From Donghicola tyrosinivorans (GTDB taxonomy: Bacteria; Pseudomonadota; Alphaproteobacteria; Rhodobacterales; Rhodobacteraceae): 64,000 nucleotides of DNA. The translations under genes and the position numbers were made by a program. Under the pieces are notes generated by a model, which was given only the letters and a program-made list of their open reading frames with translations, was not told the DNA's origin and did not search any database. The stretch is from assembly GCF_003003355.1 (NCBI RefSeq), contig NZ_PVTQ01000016.1, positions 1 to 64,000 of the forward strand, given 5' to 3'. Each line of letters begins with the position of its first letter. Positions within the stretch are counted from its first letter, which is position 1. Positions 44,554-53,557 of the stretch are shown here, one piece after another.

Positions 44554-44578
44554 AACCGCCGAATCTAGGTTTGGTTCC
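44554..44578 (-). promoter_or_regulatory. EcfG-type promoter facing the candidate sRNA
   Basis: On the - strand GGAAC (44578-44574), 16 nt, GGTT (44557-44554). The spacing and the GGTT variant are the same as at the nepR promoter. The only sequence downstream before a terminator is the 97-nt non-coding segment. Confidence 0.55.
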
Positions 44579-44602
44579 ATGACCCGTAAGGATTATTTTG
44601 CG

Positions 44603-44788
44603 TCACATCCGGCCAGCGCGGGGACCGAAAAGCAGCCAAAGGATAAAACCCAGAACCGGTAGCAACAGCACCAGGATAACCCAGATCACCTTACGTCCCG
44701 TTGAGGCCGAAGACCCTACGATTGAGATCAAAGCCCAGACATCCAAAATCAGGACCAACAGGCCGCCTACACCACCAACTTCCAACAT
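44603..44788 (-). CDS. Small PLDc_N-domain membrane protein
   Basis: A 61-residue protein with two membrane helices (about 8-28 and 36-58) and the PLDc_N pattern KVIWVILVLLLPVLGFILWL followed by FGPR. This motif is the N-terminal membrane part of cardiolipin synthases, but here it stands alone without catalytic HKD motifs. GAGGAA lies 9 nt before the ATG at 44788, which favours that start over one 7 codons upstream. It lies in the stress island; a clear GGAAC promoter of its own was not found. Confidence 0.82.
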   Translation of the reverse strand: MLEVGGVGGLLVLILDVWALISIVGSSASTGRKVIWVILVLLLPVLGFILWLLFGPRAGRM

Positions 44789-44913
44789 CTGAAATTCCTC
44801 TTGTTCCAAAGGCGCAATCGCGCCGTTGTTACCAAGGTAAGCATTTCACACGTATTTTGTTCCCCAAACACGGACTGCTCAAGCAGATGTGAGCGGATTG
44901 GGCCAACTCGTTC

Positions 44914-44938
44914 GGAACGTTCGCGGTGCTCATGCGTA
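44914..44938 (+). promoter_or_regulatory. Probable EcfG-type promoter of the lipid kinase operon
   Basis: GGAAC (44914-44918), 16 nt, CGTA (44935-44938), one mismatch in the -10. It lies 43 nt before the ATG at 44981. Confidence 0.5.
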
Positions 44939-44980
44939 GGTCTTCCAAGATTTCAGTCCTACTAATTTCAAGTGAGCCCC

Positions 44981-45916
44981 ATGATCCATTCGACCGTTCG
45001 GGCCGTCGAGGCCTTAGACCAGAACCAATCCCGCGCCTGCATTATCTTCAATCAAGGGTCGGGCAAGGCCGAGGGGCCGACCGCCACGCAGCTTCGCCGA
45101 ATGACCGACGACATCATAGGCCCCGGGGTCAAGATCCTTCAGGTGTCCCGCAAGGCCGGTCCGGCACAACTGGCGCAATGGGCGCTCGATCAAGGATTTG
45201 GAACTGTGGTCGCCGCTGGCGGGGACGGCACGATTGCCGGAGTGGCTTCGGCGCTGAATGGGACGGGGGTCACGTTGGGCGTTTTGCCCTTGGGCACCTT
45301 CAACTATTTCGCGCGAGGGCTGGATATCCCTCAGGACGCGGCGGGCGCGCTAGAGGTATTGCGCGACGGCTCCCCCCGCACCTTGGGCACGGGCACCATC
45401 AACGGCCAGCTTTTTCTGAACAATGCCAGCATCGGGGTTTATCCCGCGATCCTGAAAGAACGCGAGACACTCTATTCCCGATGGGGTCGCAGCCGCCTGA
45501 TCGCCTATTGGTCGGTCCTGTCGGGCATCAGCGCCCTGCGCAGCCCCTACCAGTTGGACCTGACCATCGACGGCACCGCGCATCAGGTCCGGACCGCATT
45601 GCTGTTCGTCGCCAACAGCGCCTATCAGCTGAATGCCTTCAATCTGGACGGGGCCGAGGCTGTGCGGGATGGTCAACTGGCGATTTTCACCTCCAAGGCG
45701 CAGACCCGAGCCGAAATGGCGCATCATGCGCTGAACCTGATGCGGGGCGCGACATTGAACGGGCGCGAATTCGATTTGTGGACAGGGCGCGACATTGACG
45801 TCAGCGTCGGAAGACGCCGCAAGGTTCTGGTAGCACGTGACGGAGAGAAAGCGCCCATGCCCGCCCCGTTCAAGATACAGCACAATGCGGACGCCTTGCG
45901 CGTAATCGCTCCGTAA
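44981..45916 (+). CDS. Diacylglycerol/lipid kinase family protein
   Basis: A 311-residue protein of the DAGK catalytic family, which phosphorylates diacylglycerol or related lipids. The nucleotide-binding motif is VVAAGGDGTIAGVASAL and the second motif LGVLPLGTFNYFARGLDIP. N-terminal IIFNQGSGKAEG is the first strand and loop of the fold. The ATG at 44981 is used; a GTG at 44972 is an alternative, and no strong ribosome site favours either. It is 6 nt from a metallophosphoesterase gene, so the two may form a lipid-turnover pair. Confidence 0.88.
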   Translation: MIHSTVRAVEALDQNQSRACIIFNQGSGKAEGPTATQLRRMTDDIIGPGVKILQVSRKAGPAQLAQWALDQGFGTVVAAGGDGTIAGVASALNGTGVTLGVLPLGTFNYFARGLDIPQDAAGALEVLRDGSPRTLGTGTINGQLFLNNASIGVYPAILKERETLYSRWGRSRLIAYWSVLSGISALRSPYQLDLTIDGTAHQVRTALLFVANSAYQLNAFNLDGAEAVRDGQLAIFTSKAQTRAEMAHHALNLMRGATLNGREFDLWTGRDIDVSVGRRRKVLVARDGEKAPMPAPFKIQHNADALRVIAP

Positions 45917-45922
45917 GGCCCG

Positions 45923-46708
45923 ATGAAATACCTTTACCATATTTCCGACCTGCATTTTGGCCGTGACCGCGCCACCCTGTACGAGCCGCTGCTGGAAGAA
46001 CTGCAACAGGCTGATGCGGTGGCCCTGTCCGGTGATCTGACTCAGCGGGCGCGTCATGGTCAGTTTCGTGCCGCCAAGGAATTGCTGGACCGGATTCCCG
46101 CGCCCTGCCTTGTAGTACCGGGGAACCATGACGTGCCGCTGGATTTGTTCTGGCAGCGGATCTTCACGCCGTTCCGGAACTACAAGCAGCACATCAATCG
46201 CAACCTAGCCCCAGAGATGGCCCTGCCCGATATGACGCTGATCGGGATGAACACCGTGAACCCCCTACGCTGGCAGCGGGGCAAAGTGCCGTGGCTGTCG
46301 ATGCCGCTACTTTGCCAACGCCTGCCCTCTATGGCAGGGCTGCGCATTCTGGTGGCCCACCACCCGTTCGAGCAACCGGAAGACAGCCGCAAAGCCCCCA
46401 TGCGCGGCGGCGTGGCCGCGCTGAACACGCTTGCCGATTGCGGGCTGCATATGGTGCTGACCGGCCATCTACATAAATGGCGCATGACCAGTTTCATCAC
46501 CCGCCACAACCAACCCAAAGTGCTGCAAGTCCATGCAGGCACTGGCCTATCCACCCGCCTGCGCGGCGAAGAGAATGATTTTGCGAAGATCGGGATTGAT
46601 GGGGATCAGGTGCAGATCACCCGTATGGTCGCCGGTGAAGAGGCCCGCTTCAAGCCCGCCCAAACCCAGCTATTCCGCCTGACCGGCGATGGATGGGTCC
46701 GGCACTAG
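45923..46708 (+). CDS. Calcineurin-like metallophosphoesterase
   Basis: A 261-residue metal-dependent phosphoesterase of the cyclic-nucleotide phosphodiesterase (CpdA-like) type. Metal motifs are HISDLHFG, ALSGDLTQRAR, VPGNHDVP, VAHHPF and TGHLHKW. The substrate is uncertain: cyclic nucleotides, UDP-sugars or lipid phosphates are all possible, and pairing with a lipid kinase leans to the last. It is transcribed with the kinase and converges on the Anbu gene. Confidence 0.88.
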   Translation: MKYLYHISDLHFGRDRATLYEPLLEELQQADAVALSGDLTQRARHGQFRAAKELLDRIPAPCLVVPGNHDVPLDLFWQRIFTPFRNYKQHINRNLAPEMALPDMTLIGMNTVNPLRWQRGKVPWLSMPLLCQRLPSMAGLRILVAHHPFEQPEDSRKAPMRGGVAALNTLADCGLHMVLTGHLHKWRMTSFITRHNQPKVLQVHAGTGLSTRLRGEENDFAKIGIDGDQVQITRMVAGEEARFKPAQTQLFRLTGDGWVRH

Positions 46709-46726
46709 GCCGGACCCGATCCCAAT

Positions 46727-47458
46727 TCAGTTCCAGAGCGCGTCCATCTCATCGAACGACCGGCGCAATGCCGCACTCCAGCCTTTGGACAAGGCGTCAA
46801 AGCTGGGGTCGTCGTTTTCGATCCGGCGGGCTTCCGAGATGCGGAATTCGTCCGTGCGAATAACAGTTAGGTCCAGCGGCATCCCCACCGACAGGTTTGA
46901 CCGCAGGGTCGAGTCCATCGAAAGCAGCGCTGCCGTCACAGCAGTTTTCAGCGGTGTTTCCACGGTGATCACGCGGTCAATGATCGGCTTGCCGTATTTA
47001 TGCTCGCCAATCTGGAAATAGGGGCTGTCTGCGGTCGCTTCGACAAAGTTGCCGGCTGCATAGATGTGGAACAGGCGCGGACGCCCGCCCGCCCGCTGAC
47101 CAGCCACGATGATCGAAGCGGTCGAGCTTTCGCCCATCTGCGCCAGCGCCGGACCGTCGCGACCCTGTACAACACGCATAGCATCGCCAACGATCTCGGC
47201 GACGCGATACATGGAAGTCGCCGAAAACAGTGTCTCGATCCCCGGTTGCGGGTTTTCGATGTTCTCTTGCAGCAGGCCCATCACCGCTTGAGTGATGGCA
47301 AGGTTGCCTGCCGTCATCAGCACGATAGCGCGTTCACCCGGCACTTCCCAAGTGAAGCTTTTGCGGAACTTGGAGATATTATCCAGACCCGCGTTGGTGC
47401 GTGTATCCGACAGACACACGACACCTTCGTTTAGTAGCATTGCTAGGCAGTAAGTCAC
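46727..47458 (-). CDS. Anbu-type proteasome-related peptidase
   Basis: A 243-residue Ntn hydrolase related to proteasome beta subunits (Anbu/BPH). It begins MTYC: Thr2, exposed after Met removal, is the expected nucleophile, and there is no propeptide. Family phrases are VVCLSDTRTNAGLDNISKF, MTAGNLAITQAVMGLL and ASIIVAGQ. The start is GTG at 47458. It is the last gene of a - strand operon with alpha-E and ATP-grasp genes, a set known from comparative genomics (Iyer, Aravind and colleagues) and proposed to make and degrade a peptide-like product. Anbu proteins assemble into open rings. Confidence 0.92.
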   Translation of the reverse strand: MTYCLAMLLNEGVVCLSDTRTNAGLDNISKFRKSFTWEVPGERAIVLMTAGNLAITQAVMGLLQENIENPQPGIETLFSATSMYRVAEIVGDAMRVVQGRDGPALAQMGESSTASIIVAGQRAGGRPRLFHIYAAGNFVEATADSPYFQIGEHKYGKPIIDRVITVETPLKTAVTAALLSMDSTLRSNLSVGMPLDLTVIRTDEFRISEARRIENDDPSFDALSKGWSAALRRSFDEMDALWN

Positions 47459-47524
47459 GTTTCGTCAGCTCCTGGCAGGCATTCACCTCAGGACCTACCG
47501 CCCGGCCTTCGGAACGGCAAGCCC

Positions 47525-48553
47525 TCAGTTCTGATGCTGCAACTGCTCGGAATTGGAGGCGGTTCCCTCTAATTCGTCGGGTTCCGGCGTATCTGCCTTG
47601 ACCGGCTCAAAAAAGCCGTAGGCGTCTGCCAATTCGATACCCAACTGATTGGTTTCAACAATCATCTCGGTCAGCCATTCGTGCAGACCTTTGTCGATGA
47701 TCTCAAGCGCCGAGAGCTGGGACATGTCATTCAGCAACCGTTCAGCCTTGGCCAGACCGTTGCGTTGGGCACGGGTGAACAGACCCACATCGCGCAGATC
47801 ATTGCAAATCGCCTCATATGAGAATCGCAACGAACGCGGGAACTGCCGGTTCAGCACCAGCAAATCCACCACGCGCGGCGGCGTTGTGGCTTCGTGGTAG
47901 ATGTGCCGGAAAGCCAGCAGAGCGTTCGAGGCCCGAAGGATCTGCTGCCATTGCATCAGGTCCAGACCTTGCCCGACCTCATCAGCGCGGGGCAGCAACA
48001 CGTTGTACTTCACGTCCAAAAGACGCGCGGTGGCATCTGCCCGTTCGATGTTCTTGCCCAGATTGATGAAGGCCAGACGTTCATCGCGCAAGAGCGTGCC
48101 GTTCACAGCCCCGCGGAAATGGAAGCTGAACGCCAACACCCAATCGATGAAGTCCGCGTATTTCCCCTCGGCCATGTCCTCCATGGATTTAGAGCGCGCT
48201 TCGGACCAAGTGCTGTTGATCGCGGTCCAGACCTCTTTGGTGATCGCGCCGCGCATGGCGCGGGCGTTTTCGCGGGCCGCTTCGATACAGCTGAAGATGC
48301 TGGACGGATTTTCACGGTCGAAGGCTAGATGGTGGGTGACCGTCTCGCGATCCGCCTTTTCCAACTTGTCCTCGCCAAAGGTTTCCTCGCACCCCGCTGC
48401 GATGATGATCGAGGCCCACTCACTATGGGCAAAATCATCCGAGCCGGGCAGCCCTTCCATCCGGCGCCCAGCATCCAGCAGACGGGCCACGTTCTCGGCG
48501 CGCTCAACGTAGCGCGACATCCAGTAAAGTCCCTGTGCAGTCCGGCTCAGCAT
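47525..48553 (-). CDS. Alpha-E domain protein
   Basis: A 342-residue all-helical alpha-E protein. It starts MLSRTAQGLYWMSRYVERAE, the standard opening of the family, and continues with helices rich in Arg and Glu. The extra nine residues from an upstream GTG/ATG at 48580 are not needed because the ATG at 48553 overlaps the ATP-grasp stop (TAATG). The C-terminal 25 residues are acidic and variable. Its biochemical role is unknown; it always travels with circularly permuted ATP-grasp proteins. Confidence 0.92.
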   Translation of the reverse strand: MLSRTAQGLYWMSRYVERAENVARLLDAGRRMEGLPGSDDFAHSEWASIIIAAGCEETFGEDKLEKADRETVTHHLAFDRENPSSIFSCIEAARENARAMRGAITKEVWTAINSTWSEARSKSMEDMAEGKYADFIDWVLAFSFHFRGAVNGTLLRDERLAFINLGKNIERADATARLLDVKYNVLLPRADEVGQGLDLMQWQQILRASNALLAFRHIYHEATTPPRVVDLLVLNRQFPRSLRFSYEAICNDLRDVGLFTRAQRNGLAKAERLLNDMSQLSALEIIDKGLHEWLTEMIVETNQLGIELADAYGFFEPVKADTPEPDELEGTASNSEQLQHQN

Positions 48554-49974
48554 TACAGACTCTCCCCACGCAAAACCCACGTATCCTTCACCCCGCCCCC
48601 TTGGGACGAGTTCACCACAAGCGAGCCTTCGCGCAATGCCACACGAGTCAGACCACCGGGGATCAACTCTGTTGTCTTGCCCGAGATCACGAAAGGCCGC
48701 AGGTCCACATGGCGCGGGGCCAGACCTTCCTCGACCAGCGAAGGCACCGTGGACAGAGCCAAGGTGGGCTGCGCGATGTAGTTGGCCGGATTGGCGCGGA
48801 TCAGATCGGCAAAGGCGGCGATCTCGGCCTTCGTGGATTTCGGCCCGATCAACATGCCGTACCCGCCCGAGCCGTGGACCTCTTTGACCACCAGTTCATC
48901 CAGATTATCCAGCACGTATTTGCATTCATCCTCAACGCCGCATTGCCATGTCTGGACGTTCGGGATGATCGGCTCTTCGCCGAGGAAGAAGCGGATCATC
49001 TCAGGCACGTAAACGTAAGTTGCCTTGTCGTCCGCAACACCCGCACCGGGGGCGTTCACAACGGTCACGCCGCCCGCCTTATAGGCGCGCATTAGGCCCG
49101 GTACACCCAGCATACTGTCGGGACGGAACGCTTCGGGGTCGAGGAAGGAATCGTCGATCCGGCGATACAGCACGTGGACGCGCTGAGGCCCGCGGATTGT
49201 TCGCATGTACAGTTTGTCGTCTTCAACGAACAAATCCTGCCCCTCGACCAGTTCAATCCCCATGATGTCGGCAAGGAAGCTGTGTTCGAAGTAGGCCGAG
49301 TTGAAATGGCCGGGCGTCAGGATCGCCAACGTCGGCGGACCGTCGCAATCGGCGGGGGCCACGCTTTCCATCGCGCTGGCCAGCATCTCGCCATAATGAT
49401 CCACTGGGCGTATCTGCCCGCTGCGAAACATTTGCGGCATAATACGCTGCATCACTTCGCGGTTCTGAAGGACGTAAGAAATGCCGGACGGGGTGCGGCA
49501 GTTGTCTTCCAAAACGTTAAATTCATTTTCGCCGGTCCGGACCAGATCCACGCCAATGATATGCGAGAAAATGCTTTGAGCAGGCGTAAACCCTTGCATG
49601 ATTTTCTCATAGGCGGGGTTGCCGTCCACCAGTCGGGGCGGGATTTTCCCAGCTTTGATAAACTCTCGCTTACCATAAACATCTGTCAGGAATGCATTCA
49701 AAGCGCGGGCGCGCTGGATCGAGCCACGCTCGATCATGTCCCACTCGGTCCCCGTGAACACACGAGGCATCAGATCAAAGGGAATCAAACGTTCCGGATC
49801 ACCGCCTTCGCCATAGACTGCAAAGGTAATCCCGTTACGACGAAACAGCGCCTCGGCCTCAGCCTGTCTGTGTTGCAGTTGATCAGCCGGCGTCTGCGCA
49901 ATCCATCTTGCCAATTCTGCATAGGCCGGTTTGATCCCTGCCTGTTGATTCATCTCATCAAAAATATCTGCCAC
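48553..49974 (-). CDS. Circularly permuted ATP-grasp protein
   Basis: A 473-residue enzyme of the circularly permuted ATP-grasp type 2 family, predicted to form peptide-like amide bonds. Motifs include FNVLEDNCRTPSGISYVLQN, LVEGQDLFVEDDKLYMRT, VVNAPGAGVADDKATYVYVP, LVVKEVHGSGGYGMLIGP and LRPFVISG. It is the promoter-proximal gene of the - strand operon and is divergent from the transglutaminase-type gene. The substrate is not known. Confidence 0.92.
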   Translation of the reverse strand: MADIFDEMNQQAGIKPAYAELARWIAQTPADQLQHRQAEAEALFRRNGITFAVYGEGGDPERLIPFDLMPRVFTGTEWDMIERGSIQRARALNAFLTDVYGKREFIKAGKIPPRLVDGNPAYEKIMQGFTPAQSIFSHIIGVDLVRTGENEFNVLEDNCRTPSGISYVLQNREVMQRIMPQMFRSGQIRPVDHYGEMLASAMESVAPADCDGPPTLAILTPGHFNSAYFEHSFLADIMGIELVEGQDLFVEDDKLYMRTIRGPQRVHVLYRRIDDSFLDPEAFRPDSMLGVPGLMRAYKAGGVTVVNAPGAGVADDKATYVYVPEMIRFFLGEEPIIPNVQTWQCGVEDECKYVLDNLDELVVKEVHGSGGYGMLIGPKSTKAEIAAFADLIRANPANYIAQPTLALSTVPSLVEEGLAPRHVDLRPFVISGKTTELIPGGLTRVALREGSLVVNSSQGGGVKDTWVLRGESL

Positions 49975-50085
49975 CTAACACCCCGAATTCTATGGTGAAG
50001 TACTGTGCAGTGGGGCAGTTTCATGGTCAAACTTCAAGCAGATGCCTGACAAAAAGCCGAATTTTAGAACGGAGCGCCTAAATAA

Positions 50086-53000
50086 ATGACAATTACTGTC
50101 TCTCTCCGACATGTGACGACGTACAAGTACGACCGGCTGGTTGGTCTTGGCCCTCATGTCGTGCGACTGCGCCCCGCGCCCCACACGCGTACACCTATAA
50201 AGAGTTATGATTTACAGATTACACCAGAAAGCCACTTTTTAAACTGGCAACAAGATGCTTTCGCCAATTGGCAGGCACGGCTGGCATTTCCCGAGAAGGC
50301 GCATGAACTGTCTGTGGCCGTCACACTGGTGGCCGAGATGGTCGCCATCAACCCGTTTGACTTCTTCTTGGACGAATCAGCGCAAGAGGTCCCGTTCGAC
50401 TACGGGCGAGATCTGGAGCGTGATCTGCAACCCTATCTGGCGCAAGTCGATCAGGCCAATGACAGCGCCGAGCATCGCGCAGGGTTTGAGGCGTTTCTTG
50501 CTGCCGCGCCCAAGCCCGAAGGCGGCACGATTGATTGGCTGGTCGCCCTGAACAGCTATCTCCAGCGCGAGATCAACTACACCGTTCGCATGGAACCCGG
50601 TGTGCAGGTGCCCGGTGAAACCGTGACCAAGGCGCTTGGGTCGTGCCGTGACAGTGCTTGGCTGATGGTCGCGATGTTCCGGCGCATGGGCTATGCGGCG
50701 CGCTTTGTGTCGGGATACCTGATCCAGTTGGCCTCGGACGTGAAGGCCGTAGATGGCCCCTCTGGTCCAGAAGAAGATTTCACCGACCTGCACGCATGGT
50801 GCGAAGTTTATTTGCCTGGCGCCGGTTGGGTTGGCCTCGACCCGACATCCGGCCTTTTTGCAGGCGAAGGGCATATTCCGCTGGCATGCACCCCATCGCC
50901 CTCGTCGGCAGCACCGATCACCGGCGCCCATGACAAGGCCGAAGTCTCGTTCGAATTCGAGATGGAAGTCACCCGCATCGCCGAGCCGCCGCGCATCACC
51001 CGTCCGCTGACGCCCGCCCAATGGGCGCAGATCGACCGGGCGGGCAAAGTTATCGACGAGAAGCTGAACCGGAACGATGTACGTCTGACCATGGGCGGCG
51101 AGCCGACCTTTGTGTCCGAATACAACCGCGATGCGGAGGAATGGACCATCGGCGCGGTTGGCCCGACCAAGCGCGGCTTTGCCGATAATCTGATCCACCG
51201 CCTGCGCGATAAATTCGCCCCCGGCGGGGTCATCCACCACGGCCAAGGCAAATGGTATCCGGGCGAGCCTCTGCCACGCTGGGCCTTTGCGCTGATCTGG
51301 CGCGCGGATGAGCAGCCGATCTGGAAAGACCCCAGCCGTTTCACCCGTGAGGCAGCCAAGGATTACACCCATGAGGACGCAGCCGTTCTCATGTCCCATC
51401 TGACGGAAAGCCTTGGCGTGAACGCCGAAGCTGCGATGCCCGCCTATGAAGACCCGCTAGAGTTTCTGGAGCAGGAACATAAGCTGCCCGCCGATGTGTC
51501 CCCAGAAGACAACCGGCTGGAAAACCCCGTAGACCGGATGCGTCTGGCGCGGGTGTTCGATCAGGGGTTCAAAGACCCCGTGGCCTATGTGCTGCCCCTG
51601 CAATTGGCTCAGGCACAGGACAAGCGCAAGAACCAGCGCCGTTTCCGTTGGGAGGCCAGCAAATGGACCACGCGCCGTGGCCAGATCTTCCTGATCCCCG
51701 GTGACAGCCCTGCGGGTTTCCGTCTGCCGCTAAATGCCCTCAGCAGCTACCCCGGTGCGCCGATGGAGCTGTACCGCGATCCAATGACGCAGCCCCGTGA
51801 ACTGGAGCCGGAAACCGAAACTGAGATCGAGGAACAGCGCGCAGAGACGCTCCGCCAGATGCGGATTTCCCGCCGTCAGCAGGATTGGGTTGGTTCAGGC
51901 GGGTTGGTGTCGAACGGCAGTTTCGCCCGCACCGCCCTGAGCATCGAGCCGCGCGATGGCAAGCTGACCATCTTCCTGCCGCCGACAGCGTCGACCGAGG
52001 CCTATCTGGATCTGGTCGAAGCCATCGAAGAGGCGTCCGAGGCCTGCGATCTACCCATCCGTCTGGAAGGGTACGAGCCACCCCACGATCCGCGCTTTAA
52101 CATGATCAAGGTCACCCCCGACCCCGGCGTAATCGAGGTGAACATCCACCCTGCCCAAGGTTGGGACCAGCTGAGCCACATCACCGAAACCCTCTATGAA
52201 GAGGCGCGGCAGTGTGGGCTGGATTCGACGACCTTCCAGATCGACGGGCGCCCTGTGGGGTCCGGCGGCGGCAACCACATTGTGGTGGGCGGGAACACTC
52301 CCGAAGACAGCCCGTTCTTGCGCAGACCGGATGTTCTGGGCTCGATCATCCGCTATTGGCAGAACCACCCTTCGCTGTCCTATCTGTTCTCAGGCCTCTT
52401 CATCGGGCCGACCTCGCAGGCCCCGCGTCTGGATGAGGCCCGCCACGATTCCCTCTATGAGATGGAAATCGCCCTGAAGGAACTGGACCGTCTGGGACCG
52501 AACCCGCCCCTGTGGCTGGTGGACCGCCTGTTCCGCAACCTTCTGGTGGACAGCACCGGCAACACCCACCGCGCCGAGATTTGCATCGACAAGATGTATT
52601 CACCCGACGGTCCGACAGGGCGTCTGGGGCTGGTGGAATTCCGTGGCTTTGAAATGCCGCCCCATTGGCAGATGAGCATGGCGCAGGCCCTGATCATTCG
52701 TGGCCTAATCGCGTGGTTCTGGGAAAAGCCCTATACTGCGGCGCTCAAGCCAATGGGCACCCATCTGCACGACAGCTTCCTGCTGCCAACGCCGCTATGG
52801 GATGACTTCAAGGTCGTTCTGGATGATCTAAGCCGTGCGCACGGGATGAATTTCGACATCGAATGGTACCGCGCGCAGTTGAACTTCCGCTTCCCCGTCG
52901 CGGGCGAAGTCACAGTAGACAACACCAAGATGACCGTCCGCAACGCCATTGAGCCGTGGTTGGTCTTGGGCGAAGAGGGCATCCCCGGCGGTACCGCCCG

Positions 53001-53427
53001 CTACGTGGACAGCTCGGTCGAGCGGGTCGAGGTCAGCTTGGACAACTATGACCCAACCACCCAGCAGTTGCTGTGCAACGGGGTCGTGGTGCCGGTGACC
53101 AAAATGCCGGACGGCCAGTACATCGCGGGCATCCGCTTCCGCAGTTGGCAGCCGTGGAAGGCGCTGCATCCCACCATCGGCGCCCATGGCCCGCTGCGAC
53201 TGGCGATCTACGACCAACTGACCGGCGTGGTGAAGGGTGGTGCGACCTATCACACCTTCCATCCGGGCGGGCGCAGCCATGAGATCCGCCCCATCAACGC
53301 GCTTGAGGCCGAAGGCCGCCGCATGTCCCGCTTCTGGCCCGGTGCCGATCTGGCCCCCGGACAGGTGCCTTATTACGGCGGCAGCCATCCGGCCTTTCCG
53401 ATGACACTGGATCTACGCCGCCTGTAA
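50086..53427 (+). CDS. Transglutaminase-like protein with DUF2126 domain
   Basis: An 1113-residue two-part protein. The N-terminal 290 residues are a bacterial transglutaminase-like cysteine protease or amidase with Cys187 (LGSCRDSAWLM), His236 (LHAWCEVYLPGAGW) and Asp252 (GLDPTSGLF). From about 330 to the end is the DUF2126 region, with VRLTMGGEPTFVSEYNRD, VDGRP-like DGRPVGSGGGNHIVVGG, and a C-terminal part rich in Gly and Pro. This fusion is a standard member of Anbu/ATP-grasp clusters. It is divergent from the ATP-grasp gene over 111 bp, so both may share control. No signal peptide is seen, so it should act in the cytoplasm. Confidence 0.92.
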   Translation: MTITVSLRHVTTYKYDRLVGLGPHVVRLRPAPHTRTPIKSYDLQITPESHFLNWQQDAFANWQARLAFPEKAHELSVAVTLVAEMVAINPFDFFLDESAQEVPFDYGRDLERDLQPYLAQVDQANDSAEHRAGFEAFLAAAPKPEGGTIDWLVALNSYLQREINYTVRMEPGVQVPGETVTKALGSCRDSAWLMVAMFRRMGYAARFVSGYLIQLASDVKAVDGPSGPEEDFTDLHAWCEVYLPGAGWVGLDPTSGLFAGEGHIPLACTPSPSSAAPITGAHDKAEVSFEFEMEVTRIAEPPRITRPLTPAQWAQIDRAGKVIDEKLNRNDVRLTMGGEPTFVSEYNRDAEEWTIGAVGPTKRGFADNLIHRLRDKFAPGGVIHHGQGKWYPGEPLPRWAFALIWRADEQPIWKDPSRFTREAAKDYTHEDAAVLMSHLTESLGVNAEAAMPAYEDPLEFLEQEHKLPADVSPEDNRLENPVDRMRLARVFDQGFKDPVAYVLPLQLAQAQDKRKNQRRFRWEASKWTTRRGQIFLIPGDSPAGFRLPLNALSSYPGAPMELYRDPMTQPRELEPETETEIEEQRAETLRQMRISRRQQDWVGSGGLVSNGSFARTALSIEPRDGKLTIFLPPTASTEAYLDLVEAIEEASEACDLPIRLEGYEPPHDPRFNMIKVTPDPGVIEVNIHPAQGWDQLSHITETLYEEARQCGLDSTTFQIDGRPVGSGGGNHIVVGGNTPEDSPFLRRPDVLGSIIRYWQNHPSLSYLFSGLFIGPTSQAPRLDEARHDSLYEMEIALKELDRLGPNPPLWLVDRLFRNLLVDSTGNTHRAEICIDKMYSPDGPTGRLGLVEFRGFEMPPHWQMSMAQALIIRGLIAWFWEKPYTAALKPMGTHLHDSFLLPTPLWDDFKVVLDDLSRAHGMNFDIEWYRAQLNFRFPVAGEVTVDNTKMTVRNAIEPWLVLGEEGIPGGTARYVDSSVERVEVSLDNYDPTTQQLLCNGVVVPVTKMPDGQYIAGIRFRSWQPWKALHPTIGAHGPLRLAIYDQLTGVVKGGATYHTFHPGGRSHEIRPINALEAEGRRMSRFWPGADLAPGQVPYYGGSHPAFPMTLDLRRL

Positions 53428-53447
53428 GGCGCAGTTGCCTAAAAATT

Positions 53448-53487
53448 ATGCCTCCGGAAGAATTTGCCTATTCCGGGGGCATGTTTT
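53448..53487 (+). terminator. Probable terminator after the transglutaminase gene
   Basis: ATGCCTCCGGAA (53448-53459) pairs with TTCCGGGGGCAT (53471-53482), 12 bp with one G-T pair, loop 11 nt, then GTTTT. Confidence 0.75.
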
Positions 53488-53557
53488 GAAGTGTTCGGAC
53501 TTTTCCCCGCGGCAAAGGCGCTGCACTGAAAGCCTTGAGCTACCAGAAAGTGGTCAC

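Noticed and set aside
44839-44863. EcfG promoter for the PLDc_N-type gene
   Set aside because: GGAAC on the - strand is followed after 16 nt by GCTT, two mismatches; too weak to list.
44926-45798. Open + strand frame of 290 codons overlapping the lipid kinase
   Set aside because: It is Arg/Pro/His-rich and covers the same DNA as a protein with clear GGDGT and GTFNYF motifs in another frame.
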